A stretch of 64,000 nucleotides of DNA from Amphritea opalescens (GTDB lineage Bacteria > Pseudomonadota > Gammaproteobacteria > Pseudomonadales > Balneatricaceae). The stretch lies in NCBI RefSeq assembly GCF_003957515.1, contig NZ_RQXW01000009.1, positions 106,258-170,257 on the forward strand, in the 5' to 3' direction. Shown here piece after piece: positions 16,349-23,978 of this stretch (positions are counted from its first letter, which is position 1; every line of letters starts with the position of its first letter). Below the pieces are notes generated by a model. The model was not told the DNA's origin. It searched no databases and worked only from the letters and a program-made list of their open reading frames with translations. Made by a program: the position numbers and the translations under genes.

Positions 16349-16987
16349 TTAGGTGAGCAGTGGGATGAGCTGTTCGGGGCTGTGGATAAGATAGTCGCTG
16401 TTAGCCTGCTGTAGTTCATCTATCTCGCCATAGCCCCAAGTGACGGCGACGGAGTTAACCTCGCAACTTTTAGCGGCGTGGATATCACTGGCTCGGTCGC
16501 CGATCATCCAGTGCTGTTGATCGGGCTGATGATCTTGCAGCAGGCTTTCGAGGTGTAGGGTTTTATCACTTCGGCTGCCATCGAGGAGGCTGCCATGAAT
16601 GCTAGCAAATAGATGGCTCAGTTGGGCGTGTTGTAAAAGCCACTCGGCTTGGGGCTGAGGTTTGACCGTTAAAACGCGCAGTGTTTTGCCCGAGCTGGCT
16701 AGCTGTAACAGCAGTGTTTTTATGCCGGGATAGAGTTGATAGCGATAGATCCCTTTTTGCAGATAGTGTTCTCGAAAATGTGTCACCGCAGATTCGATTA
16801 GCTGGTCATCATCGGTATCGAGGAGCCGAGCGAAGCTCTCACGTATCGGCGGGCCAAAGCAGGTTTTTAATTCGGCTGGCTCGGCAATCGAACCGCCGAG
16901 CTGGGATAACGCCGCCTGTATCGACTCGCCAATCCCTGCCTGAGTATTCAGCAGGGTGCCGTCTAGATCAAAAAAGATTGTGCCCAT
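16349..16987 (-). CDS. HAD-superfamily phosphatase (phosphoglycolate phosphatase-like)
   Basis: 212-aa HAD-IA hydrolase. Motif I DLDGTLLNT sits at the N-terminus (Asp nucleophile about residue 6), motif III Lys lies in TVKPQPQAEWLL and the GDRASDIHAAKS stretch supplies motif IV. The start is the ATG at 16987; a longer frame from 17032 would overlap puuD and has no family support. It begins 14 bp after the puuD stop, so it is the last gene of the urate operon. Substrate uncertain: 2-phosphoglycolate or a nucleoside monophosphate. The latter would release nucleosides for purine catabolism, but that is inference. Confidence 0.88.
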   Translation of the reverse strand: MGTIFFDLDGTLLNTQAGIGESIQAALSQLGGSIAEPAELKTCFGPPIRESFARLLDTDDDQLIESAVTHFREHYLQKGIYRYQLYPGIKTLLLQLASSGKTLRVLTVKPQPQAEWLLQHAQLSHLFASIHGSLLDGSRSDKTLHLESLLQDHQPDQQHWMIGDRASDIHAAKSCEVNSVAVTWGYGEIDELQQANSDYLIHSPEQLIPLLT

Positions 16988-17001
16988 TATCGGTGATCCC
17001 A

Positions 17002-18180
17002 TTAATCGACGAGGGCGCCTTGGGCAATCCACTGGCCGAGTAGGTCTCGCTCTTGTGGCGTCATCTGGGTGATATTCCCTAATGGCATGGCGGTTGTCGT
17101 GATGGCTTGGGCCTGAATGCGAGGGATGAGTGCTTTGATCTGCTCTGGCGTATCCATAATGACGTTGAGTGGCGGGGCATTAAAGCCCGCGTAGCTCGGG
17201 GTTGCGGAGTGACACACCGAGCAACGCTCACTGATAATCGGTTGAACCTGAGCGAAACTAACGGTTTGGATGTTGCTACTCGGTGCGGTTTGTGGCGCGA
17301 CCACAAATGCCAAACCGATCATACCCAGCGCCGCAGCGGGCAGGGTCCAGAGGTATTTTTGCGTCAGGTGGCGAGTGTTGAAGTAGTGCCGCACTAATAT
17401 ACTTAGAAATGCCAGCGCGCTGAGAATGGCCCAGTTATATTCATAACTATAGGTGCTCGGGAAATGGTTGCTGATCATGATAAACAGCACGGGCAGAGTA
17501 AAGTAGTTGTTATGCCGAGAGCGCAACAACCCTTTTGCCGGTAGCTTAGGGTCAGGGGCTTGTCCTGCTTCAATCGCACGAATCATGGCCCGTTGGGCGG
17601 GCATGATAATGCGGAACACGTTACCGACCATAATGGTGCCGATGATGGCGCCGACATGAATAAAAGCACCGCGACCGCTATAAATAAGTGTTAAGCCCCA
17701 GGCGGCTAGCACCAGCAATGCAAAGAGCACGACGCCTAATAACAGTGGTTTTTTACCCAGTGGTGAATCGCAGAGGGTGGTGTAAATCAGCCAACCGGCC
17801 AATAGGCTGCCGATACTGATCGCAATGGCGGTGGCTGTCCCCATATCAGAGCCCGGTGCAATCAGATAAAGCGGCGCATTAAGGTAGTAAACAACCGCCA
17901 GTAAGGTAAATCCAGAGAGGAAGGTGGCATAGGCTTCCCAGTAGAACCAGTGTAGTGTTTCTGGCATCTGTGGGGGAGCAAGCTTATATTTTTCTAAGTG
18001 GTAAATACCGCCACCATGAATGGCCCATAGATCACCGGATAGACCCTCTTTAGGTTGGCTGCGCTCTAGATGATTTTCTAGCCAGACAAAGTAAAAGGAC
18101 GCACCGATCCAAGCGATACCGGTAATCATATGCACCCAGCGTACTGCGAGGTTAAGCCATTCCGTGATATGTGGATCCAT
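17002..18180 (-). CDS. puuD: Membrane urate hydroxylase PuuD with C-terminal cytochrome c domain
   Basis: 392-aa inner-membrane enzyme that oxidises urate to 5-hydroxyisourate. The N-terminal DUF989-type membrane domain (about 1-290, eight or so helices) has RWVHMITGIAWIGASFYFVW at the start and YHLEKYKLAPPQMPETLHW near 60-78. A periplasmic cytochrome c part follows (about 300-392), with heme motif CSVCH and a later Met within TTAMPLGN as likely axial ligand. Electrons therefore go to the respiratory chain, unlike soluble uricase. GAGGAA precedes the ATG. It lies between allA (85 bp) and the HAD gene (14 bp). Confidence 0.95.
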   Translation of the reverse strand: MDPHITEWLNLAVRWVHMITGIAWIGASFYFVWLENHLERSQPKEGLSGDLWAIHGGGIYHLEKYKLAPPQMPETLHWFYWEAYATFLSGFTLLAVVYYLNAPLYLIAPGSDMGTATAIAISIGSLLAGWLIYTTLCDSPLGKKPLLLGVVLFALLVLAAWGLTLIYSGRGAFIHVGAIIGTIMVGNVFRIIMPAQRAMIRAIEAGQAPDPKLPAKGLLRSRHNNYFTLPVLFIMISNHFPSTYSYEYNWAILSALAFLSILVRHYFNTRHLTQKYLWTLPAAALGMIGLAFVVAPQTAPSSNIQTVSFAQVQPIISERCSVCHSATPSYAGFNAPPLNVIMDTPEQIKALIPRIQAQAITTTAMPLGNITQMTPQERDLLGQWIAQGALVD

Positions 18181-18265
18181 CGTTTATTCCTCATCAAGCT
18201 AGACCTCTCTCGAGATCTTTATCGTCTAATATATCGCTGCCAGGAACCACTCCTGCAGGTTCATC

Positions 18266-18778
18266 TCAGCTGGGTATACCGCTTTCAAGCACCATGTCGC
18301 TGTCGTCACTAAAATAGTGTTCATCGCAGTTGTTACCGTCGCCTTCGCGATCGACGATTAAAAAGTCGTCTTCAGCTTCACAGCTGAGTACCGGATGGTG
18401 CCAAACACCCGTGTGGTAGTTAATGCCCTGATGGCCGTTAGTGATAAAGGCGCGGATCGTCTCGGGGTCGGGTTGATCACCGGGTTCAGCCACGAGTATC
18501 AGAAAGGGCTTTTGTTTCAGGGGAATGAAGGCCTGACTACCGAGAGGATGTCGTTCTAACATCTTTATCGGCAGTGGGTAGGTCAGCTTCTGAGCCCTAA
18601 AGATACTGATGATGGCGCGATCATCCGGTTTACCCAGCATCACTTCAGAAAGCCGATGAAAACGTTGGGTAGAGCCGTTATTGATCATAAAGAAATCACT
18701 GCCCTCGGTTTCAATAACATCACCATAGGGTGCAAAGCGTGCTTTCGTCAGGGGTTCCGGTGTGATTATCCGCTGCAT
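18266..18778 (-). CDS. allA: Ureidoglycolate lyase AllA
   Basis: 170-aa cytoplasmic enzyme splitting ureidoglycolate into glyoxylate and urea, the last step of the route here. The family pattern is clear: ITPEPLTKARFAPYGDVIE at the start, NNGSTQRFH near 33-41, ERHPLGSQAFIPL near 77-89 and GVWHHPVLSC near 123-132, with His residues expected to coordinate the active-site metal. Length is normal. AGGA lies 8 nt before the ATG. The gene begins 11 bp after the allantoicase stop, so the two enzymes that handle ureidoglycolate are tightly coupled. Confidence 0.94.
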   Translation of the reverse strand: MQRIITPEPLTKARFAPYGDVIETEGSDFFMINNGSTQRFHRLSEVMLGKPDDRAIISIFRAQKLTYPLPIKMLERHPLGSQAFIPLKQKPFLILVAEPGDQPDPETIRAFITNGHQGINYHTGVWHHPVLSCEAEDDFLIVDREGDGNNCDEHYFSDDSDMVLESGIPS

Positions 18779-18789
18779 GGGTATTTATC

Positions 18790-19779
18790 CTATTGGCTCG
18801 GCTTGCCGAACAGTCGGAGACGACTCACGCCGCCGTCGGGGAAGATGTTTAGGCGAATATGGGTGATATTTCCCAAGCTGTTAAGCTGTTGCTCGAACTG
18901 ATGTTCTTGATGCATCGCTAGTTTTTGTGAGGGCAGTAGCTCTTTCCAGAATAAGCTCTGGGTTTCGATCTGTTCATCGGTGCCCCCTTTGACATAGGCC
19001 GCCTGAATCGAACAGCTATCGGGATAGTTACCCTTGAAGTGGAGGGTGTCGACCACGACTCGGCTGATTTCACCCGGATGACCCAAGGCGATAATTACCC
19101 AGTCATTGCCTGGGGTACGACGACGGGCGGTTTCCCAACCATCGCCCATATTGATACCTCGTCCGGGGTTAAGAATATTGCTCATGGTGCCGTAGTGCTC
19201 ATTACTACAGGCCAGCGCCCTACCGCCATTGATGGCGGCGGCTAAGTCGATCTCTTCATCAGGGTTAACGCTCGACCAGTCCAGATAAGGAATGCCGTAC
19301 AGCTTCAGGCGTGCGATACCACCATCGGGATAGATATTGAAACGGACATGGGTCCATGGCGCATCCTGTTCGATGGCGTGAAGGTGCTGACTATCACCAC
19401 TGAGGCTGACAGCACCTAACAATTCGGTCCATTCGGTATTATCGTCAGGGTCACCTTGCGGGCAAAAACAGGCCTCCAGTGATGCGGAAGGAGGGAAGTT
19501 GCCGGTAAAGAAGGCGGTATCGATATTAACGCCCTTAATCACGCCGGGAACGCCGAGACGAATGATGGTGTAATCATAGCCTTCAAAACGTTTGCGGCGG
19601 GATTCCCAGCCATCCATCCATTTACCGTTATCATCGTAAACATCGTCTTTCCACACCGGTGCTTCCGGTTGCAGCATTCGGTCAACCGCGGCAAACCAGT
19701 CATCGGTGACAAACACCGCTTTACTACCGAGTCGGGCATCGGCTAGGTTGATGTATTTTGTAAATGTAGGATTACTCAT
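18790..19779 (-). CDS. alc: Allantoicase
   Basis: 329-aa enzyme hydrolysing allantoate to ureidoglycolate and urea. It contains the two homologous halves typical of the family: [20 protein letters not shown] with [17 protein letters not shown] context (about 55-105), and [19 protein letters not shown] with [15 protein letters not shown] (about 220-265). Each half ends in an FPDGG or YPDGG motif within [15 protein letters not shown] and [15 protein letters not shown]. The start [19 protein letters not shown] region is also conserved. It lies 47 bp after uraD and 11 bp before allA in the same operon. No truncation is visible. Confidence 0.95.
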   Translation of the reverse strand: MSNPTFTKYINLADARLGSKAVFVTDDWFAAVDRMLQPEAPVWKDDVYDDNGKWMDGWESRRKRFEGYDYTIIRLGVPGVIKGVNIDTAFFTGNFPPSASLEACFCPQGDPDDNTEWTELLGAVSLSGDSQHLHAIEQDAPWTHVRFNIYPDGGIARLKLYGIPYLDWSSVNPDEEIDLAAAINGGRALACSNEHYGTMSNILNPGRGINMGDGWETARRRTPGNDWVIIALGHPGEISRVVVDTLHFKGNYPDSCSIQAAYVKGGTDEQIETQSLFWKELLPSQKLAMHQEHQFEQQLNSLGNITHIRLNIFPDGGVSRLRLFGKPSQ

Positions 19780-19826
19780 AAATTTCAGTGCCTTGTCTCT
19801 ATCATTGCCGATTAACGGGGGAGGGT

Positions 19827-20348
19827 TTAGAGGGATTCCAGTCTAAACCGAGCTATTTTGTTAATCTCCATCAGGGCGCGCTGGAACTCTTGTTCCGGGC
19901 TATGATGAATTCTCTCTTCGAAAGCGGCGAGTATCTGCTGCTTTTGACTGCCTTTGACCGCCATAATAAAAGGAAAGCCAAATTTGGCTTTATAAGCATT
20001 GTTTAACTCGGTGAAACGAGCAAACTCGGCATCGGTGCATTCACTGATACCGGCGCCTGCTTGTTCCGAGGTTGATGACTCGGTCAGTTCACCGGCAATC
20101 GCTGCTTTGCCGGCTAAATCTGGGTGGGCGTTGATGAGATCTAGTTGAGATGCTTGGTCAGAATCAAGCAAGATCTTTGCCATGCGAGCCTGCAGGGTAT
20201 CAATTTGGTTATGGCTATGATCGATACCGAGATCGAATGCCTGTTCGGCGATCCACGCGGAGTGCTCATAGATATCACCAAAAGTAGCCACAAAGTCGGC
20301 GCGACTCATCTGGCTGGGAGTACAGCTATGAAAGCAGGTTGCGCTCAT
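19827..20348 (-). CDS. uraD: OHCU decarboxylase UraD
   Basis: 173-aa 2-oxo-4-hydroxy-4-carboxy-5-ureidoimidazoline decarboxylase, producing S-allantoin. The HPDLAGKAA stretch (about 68-76) contains the catalytic His, and the C-terminal [20 protein letters not shown] segment is family-typical. I place the start at the ATG at 20348, whose ATGA overlaps the puuE stop; this implies translational coupling. A frame from 20420 would add 24 residues of puuE antiphase sequence without support. UraD and HiuH act in sequence on the PuuD product but are on opposite sides of the divergent promoter. Confidence 0.94.
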   Translation of the reverse strand: MSATCFHSCTPSQMSRADFVATFGDIYEHSAWIAEQAFDLGIDHSHNQIDTLQARMAKILLDSDQASQLDLINAHPDLAGKAAIAGELTESSTSEQAGAGISECTDAEFARFTELNNAYKAKFGFPFIMAVKGSQKQQILAAFEERIHHSPEQEFQRALMEINKIARFRLESL

Positions 20349-21268
20349 TTGGCCGCCTCCGGTTGATAGGGGTGTTGTTGCTGCCAATGTTGAGCGATAT
20401 CGATGCGCCGAGTAAACCATACGCGATCATGACTTTGGGCATAACGGATAAATCGTTCTAAGGCAGCGGTGCGTCCTGGACGCCCCGCAAGTCGGCAGTG
20501 CAAGCCAACCGACATCATTTTTGGTGCATCTTCTCCCTCGGCGTAAAGAGTATCGAAGCTGTCTTTTAGATATTGATAAAACTGTTCGCCACTGTTGAAA
20601 CCTTGAGCGGTGGCAAAACGCATATCGTTAACATCGAGGGTATAGGGAATCACCAAGTGCCCTTTACCGGCGTTATCGACCCAATAAGGTAGATCATCAT
20701 CGTAGGCATCGGAGTCATACAGGAAGCCACCTTCCTCCATCACTAACTGACGTGTGTTAGGGCCGGTGCGGCCGGTATACCAGCCCAGTGGCCGTGCGCC
20801 GGTGATCTCTTCGATAATATTGATGGCCTTCAGGAGATGATCGCGCTCCTCCTCGATATCGGTATATTGGTAATCGAGCCAGCGTAAGCCGTGACTACAG
20901 ATCTCATGGCCTGCCGCCACCATTGCCTGAGCAACCGCGGGATTGCGCTGGATCGCCATCGCTACGGCGAACACGGTCAAGGGAATATTGTATTGATTAA
21001 AAAGCTTTAATAGCCGCCAAACACCGGCACGACTGCCGTATTCATAGCAGGATTCCATGCTCATATGACGGACATTAGCGAGCGCCTGAGCACCGGGCAT
21101 TTCAGACAGAAAGGCTTCCGATTCTTGATCACCATGAAGAATGCAGCGTTCACCGCCCTCTTCATAATTCAACACAAAAGAGATAGCAATACGGGCGTTA
21201 TCAGGCCAGTGGGGATGAGGAGGGTTATTGCCATACCCAATGAGGTCGCGAGGATAGTCGGTATTCAC
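20345..21268 (-). CDS. puuE: Cofactor-independent allantoinase PuuE
   Basis: 307-aa NodB/polysaccharide-deacetylase-fold enzyme hydrolysing allantoin to allantoate. The N-terminus TDYPRDLIGYGNNPPHPHWP and SFVLNYEEGGERCILHGD match PuuE proteins exactly in register. Conserved HGLRWLDYQYT and PLGWYTGRTGPNTRQL follow. I choose the GTG at 21268: AAGGAG lies 7 nt upstream and the conserved sequence begins right after it. A frame open to 21358 would add 30 residues without family support and would place the ATTGTATACAAT operator inside the gene. It is the first gene of the urate operon, divergent from hiuH. Confidence 0.94.
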   Translation of the reverse strand: MNTDYPRDLIGYGNNPPHPHWPDNARIAISFVLNYEEGGERCILHGDQESEAFLSEMPGAQALANVRHMSMESCYEYGSRAGVWRLLKLFNQYNIPLTVFAVAMAIQRNPAVAQAMVAAGHEICSHGLRWLDYQYTDIEEERDHLLKAINIIEEITGARPLGWYTGRTGPNTRQLVMEEGGFLYDSDAYDDDLPYWVDNAGKGHLVIPYTLDVNDMRFATAQGFNSGEQFYQYLKDSFDTLYAEGEDAPKMMSVGLHCRLAGRPGRTAALERFIRYAQSHDRVWFTRRIDIAQHWQQQHPYQPEAAK

Positions 21269-21328
21269 GGCGGAACTCCTTACATAACGATCGATGTGAT
21301 CGTCTGGTTTAGCAAAATCAATGCCTTG

Positions 21329-21340
21329 ATTGTATACAAT
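21329..21340. promoter_or_regulatory. ATTGTATACAAT palindrome, operator for puuE/hiuH
   Basis: Perfect 12-bp palindrome, 61 bp upstream of the puuE GTG start. The same sequence recurs at 33009-33020 (last base changed) and 40463-40474. TTGTATACAA fits the short palindromes bound by GntR/FadR-type regulators. Confidence 0.78.
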
Positions 21341-21463
21341 TGATTGTGGGTCGTTCAAGTATAAAGTTGTCCGATCGGTCAGAATTAAACAGATGTTAGC
21401 GGGAATAACAGGTTTAAATGAGCCGAGAGAGGAGAAATAGACGGGGCTGTTTAGCGAAATAAA

Positions 21464-21475
21464 ATGTATACAATT
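21464..21475. promoter_or_regulatory. Second TGTATACA operator on the hiuH side
   Basis: ATGTATACAAT at 21464-21474 matches the palindrome at 21329-21340 with one arm shortened. It is 114 bp upstream of hiuH. A possible -10 box, TATAGT, lies at 21514-21519. Confidence 0.65.
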
Positions 21476-21588
21476 TTACGAATGCTCTGTTGTTTTGTTT
21501 CCTTGCGTTGTTTTATAGTGGTAGTTGATCTTTTAGCGACATGTCCGTCATAACCATTTTAAATCAAGAGTGATAAGGGGAAGGGCAG

Positions 21589-21942
21589 ATGGGATATCTG
21601 ACAACACATGTATTGGATTCGGCGCACGGTTGTCCAGGGGCAAATATACCGGTGGTGCTGTACCGTATTGATGGCGAGCGTCGCGAACGATTACAGCAAA
21701 CATTAACGAATGATGATGGTCGTTGTGATCAGCCGGTATTAGAAGGCGACGACTTCAAGCGAGGAGTGTATGAGCTGGTCTTTAGTGTGGGTGAATACTA
21801 CCGCCAGCGCGGCGTTGAGTTGCCGGTAACGCCTTTTCTAGATGATGTGGTGCTGCGCTTCGGTATTGATGATGAAGCTGAACACTACCATGTACCACTA
21901 TTGATCTCCCCTTATAGCTATTCAACCTATCGAGGCAGTTAA
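21589..21942 (+). CDS. hiuH: 5-hydroxyisourate hydrolase (transthyretin-like)
   Basis: 117-aa enzyme converting 5-hydroxyisourate, the PuuD product, to OHCU. The diagnostic ends are both present: LTTHVLDSAHGCPG at the N-terminus (catalytic His near residue 5) and the C-terminal tetrapeptide YRGS after SPYSYST. Arg residues near YRIDGERRE and the His of EAEHYHVPLLISP are also family-typical. No signal peptide, so it is cytoplasmic. AGGGGAAGGG precedes the ATG. It is divergent from puuE with two TGTATACA operators in the shared spacer, which would coordinate the HIU-consuming steps. Confidence 0.95.
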   Translation: MGYLTTHVLDSAHGCPGANIPVVLYRIDGERRERLQQTLTNDDGRCDQPVLEGDDFKRGVYELVFSVGEYYRQRGVELPVTPFLDDVVLRFGIDDEAEHYHVPLLISPYSYSTYRGS

Positions 21943-22100
21943 ACGCTGTTGCTCTAGGCTGGAAAAGGCAGGTGTACTTGCTGGGCGCTGTCTATCGACG
22001 GCCTTGTTTCGACGCGCCTTTTAGCGACCTATTCTTTTCACTAACGATTCATTCCTTTCGTTAACGCCCCCGCCTTTAACTTCCCCCGCCTAGGGGTTTA

Positions 22101-22412
22101 TCAGCTGAGTGGGTGCATCAACTTTACCTGAATAGACTCCTCTTCTATCAATTCAAACACCTTTGGCCGAACCTCCGTGATCCACCACTGGTTATAGGTT
22201 GATTGGTAAATCGCTTGGCGAGAGGCTTCATCATCAAACTCGCGCAACCAGATAAAGTAGTCAGTACCGTCAGGATCTTGATGAATATAGGTATTGATAA
22301 TTCTCATGCCCTTCGACTCTTGGTAGGGCAGTAGTTCTTCTCGCATCCAGTCTAACCATTGATCTGTTTTACCGGGTTTAATCTTATATTCACGCAGTTC
22401 AATTATTTTCAA
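22101..22412 (-). CDS. NIPSNAP-family protein
   Basis: 103-aa small cytoplasmic protein with a dimeric alpha/beta-barrel (NIPSNAP) pattern: IELREYKIKPGKTDQWLDWM at the start, then the central GMRIINTYIHQDPDGTDYFIWLREF. Proteins of this family are often next to oxidative catabolic genes, but their biochemical role is largely unknown. It converges on hiuH across 158 bp that contain imperfect 20-bp direct repeats (22031-22066) and C-rich sequence. No clear operon partner. Confidence 0.85.
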   Translation of the reverse strand: MKIIELREYKIKPGKTDQWLDWMREELLPYQESKGMRIINTYIHQDPDGTDYFIWLREFDDEASRQAIYQSTYNQWWITEVRPKVFELIEEESIQVKLMHPLS

Positions 22413-22564
22413 AGTAGGGCCTATAGCAAAATGTCGTTATCGAAATATGAAGGTGCTTAGCTGTTAATGCAGGGTAAAGATTGGCTTGGCTATGCTGATG
22501 TTTTCCCATCGTGCGAGTTAGCACGTATGATAACCGACCGGATACCGTATTAGGATTGTTTCGC

Positions 22565-23284
22565 ATGCCACTATTTGAAGAGATCGATAGCCAAGCCTCG
22601 CCTTTGGGGCAGATATCCCTACGTAAGCGGCGGATGCCCGCGTTTGGTGATCGAGATATCTATGAGGTAAAGCTCGGCGAAGAGTTTTTAATGTCGAGTA
22701 TGTTTGTCGATGCGGAAGAAGCGTTATCAACACTGGGCCTTGCTGCCGTCGAGGGCGATCAACTCAGTGTGGTCGTGGGCGGTCTGGGGTTAGGTTATAC
22801 GGCAGTGGCGGCCTTAAAGGATCCACGTATTGCTGAGTTGCTGGTGGTGGATGCGATTGAGACGGTGATCGGTTGGCATCAAGATGAACGGGTCCCGCTG
22901 GGGAAGATACTCAACGCGGATAGCCGTAACCGTTACATACTGGGCAGCTTCTTTGATCTGGCGGTTGAACCAAGCACTGGGTTTGATCCCGCGTGTAGTG
23001 GTAAAAAGTTTGATGCGATCCTGTTAGATATTGATCACTCTCCTACAGAATACCTTAACTCTGCCAACGCGAGTTTTTATACCACGGCTAATCTGAGCTT
23101 GATGGCTGAGCAGCTTAAACCTGGAGGTGTGTTTGCCATGTGGTCGCAAAACCTGCCGGAAGCGCCGTTTGAAGCGCTACTGAAAACGGTATTTGAGCGT
23201 GTCGATGCCCATGTGGTCTCTTTTTATAACCCGTTTCAGCAGGATGAATCGACTAATTCCGTCTATGTTTGTGTTAAGGCCTAG
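22565..23284 (+). CDS. Spermidine-synthase-like SAM-fold protein
   Basis: 239-aa predicted Rossmann-fold aminopropyl- or methyltransferase-like protein. MPLFEEIDSQASPLGQISLRKRR starts the protein, VVVGGLGLGYTAVAAL (about 78-93) is the nucleotide-binding glycine motif and DAILLDIDHSP (about 156-166) carries the acidic residues after the active-site strand. I choose the ATG at 22565, with AGGA 9 nt upstream; a GTG at 22511 would add 18 unconserved residues and overlap a small CGTGC/GCACG hairpin. True spermidine synthases share this fold, but this branch has no established substrate. It lies 66 bp before the response-regulator gene. Confidence 0.82.
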   Translation: MPLFEEIDSQASPLGQISLRKRRMPAFGDRDIYEVKLGEEFLMSSMFVDAEEALSTLGLAAVEGDQLSVVVGGLGLGYTAVAALKDPRIAELLVVDAIETVIGWHQDERVPLGKILNADSRNRYILGSFFDLAVEPSTGFDPACSGKKFDAILLDIDHSPTEYLNSANASFYTTANLSLMAEQLKPGGVFAMWSQNLPEAPFEALLKTVFERVDAHVVSFYNPFQQDESTNSVYVCVKA

Positions 23285-23350
23285 TGTTAGTAGATAGTTG
23301 GCTTGTCGTTCGTTAGTACTATTTTTATTGGTTCTAAAAGGAAACCGGTT

Positions 23351-23974
23351 ATGTCAGAGAGAGTTACCATTGTTGCGGCTGATGACCATTCCATGTTCTT
23401 GGAAGGGCTGAGTAGTCTGATTGGCAAATCATCGACTTTCCAACTGCTAGGCACCGGTGCTAACGGCGATGAGTTGATTGCGCTGATTGAGCAGTTTTCT
23501 CCCACGATCGCTTTAGTTGATCTGTCGATGCCAGGAGCCAAAACCGCCGATATTCTTAAGTATGTTGAAACCCATAGTCCCGAGACTCAGTTGATCGCGT
23601 TAACCATGCATCTCGAAGCCCATCTGGCTAAAACCCTATTAAGGCTTGGGTTGTCCGGCTATGTGTTAAAAGAGAGTGCGTTTGAAGAGTTAAGTGATGC
23701 GATTAATAATGTGGTCGCCGGTGAGCAATTCTTATCTCCAGCGATGATGGAAGCCTTGAGTGTTGTTGATGCCGATGAGGCGGCCTTAACCTTAAGAGAG
23801 GTAGAGGTGTTAGCCTGTGCATCCAATGGACTCTCCAATAAGGAAACAGGGCGGCAGCTCGATATTTCTGAACGCACGGTACGCTTCCATATCTCGAACT
23901 CCTGCTTAAAGTTAAACGCCCACGGTCGCGCTAATGCGGTCGCTGTTGCGCTTAAAAATGGTTATATCAGTTAA
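23351..23974 (+). CDS. NarL/LuxR-type response regulator
   Basis: 207-aa two-component regulator. The receiver domain (about 1-120) has acidic residues in AADDHSMFLEG, phospho-acceptor Asp57 in LVDLSMPG and the Lys of YVLKESAFEEL. The LuxR-type helix-turn-helix (about 140-205) has LTLREVEVLACASNGLSNKE and SERTVRFHIS. The ATG at 23351 has AAGG upstream; the frame open to 23303 adds 16 unsupported residues. Its 3' end meets that of a DesK/NarX-like kinase gene only 4 bp away in convergent orientation, so the two are very probably partners. Confidence 0.92.
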   Translation: MSERVTIVAADDHSMFLEGLSSLIGKSSTFQLLGTGANGDELIALIEQFSPTIALVDLSMPGAKTADILKYVETHSPETQLIALTMHLEAHLAKTLLRLGLSGYVLKESAFEELSDAINNVVAGEQFLSPAMMEALSVVDADEAALTLREVEVLACASNGLSNKETGRQLDISERTVRFHISNSCLKLNAHGRANAVAVALKNGYIS

Positions 23975-23978
23975 CCCA

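Noticed and set aside
22510..22525. CGTGC/GCACG hairpin as a terminator before the spermidine-synthase-like gene
   Set aside because: Five base pairs only, no T-run; too weak to call.
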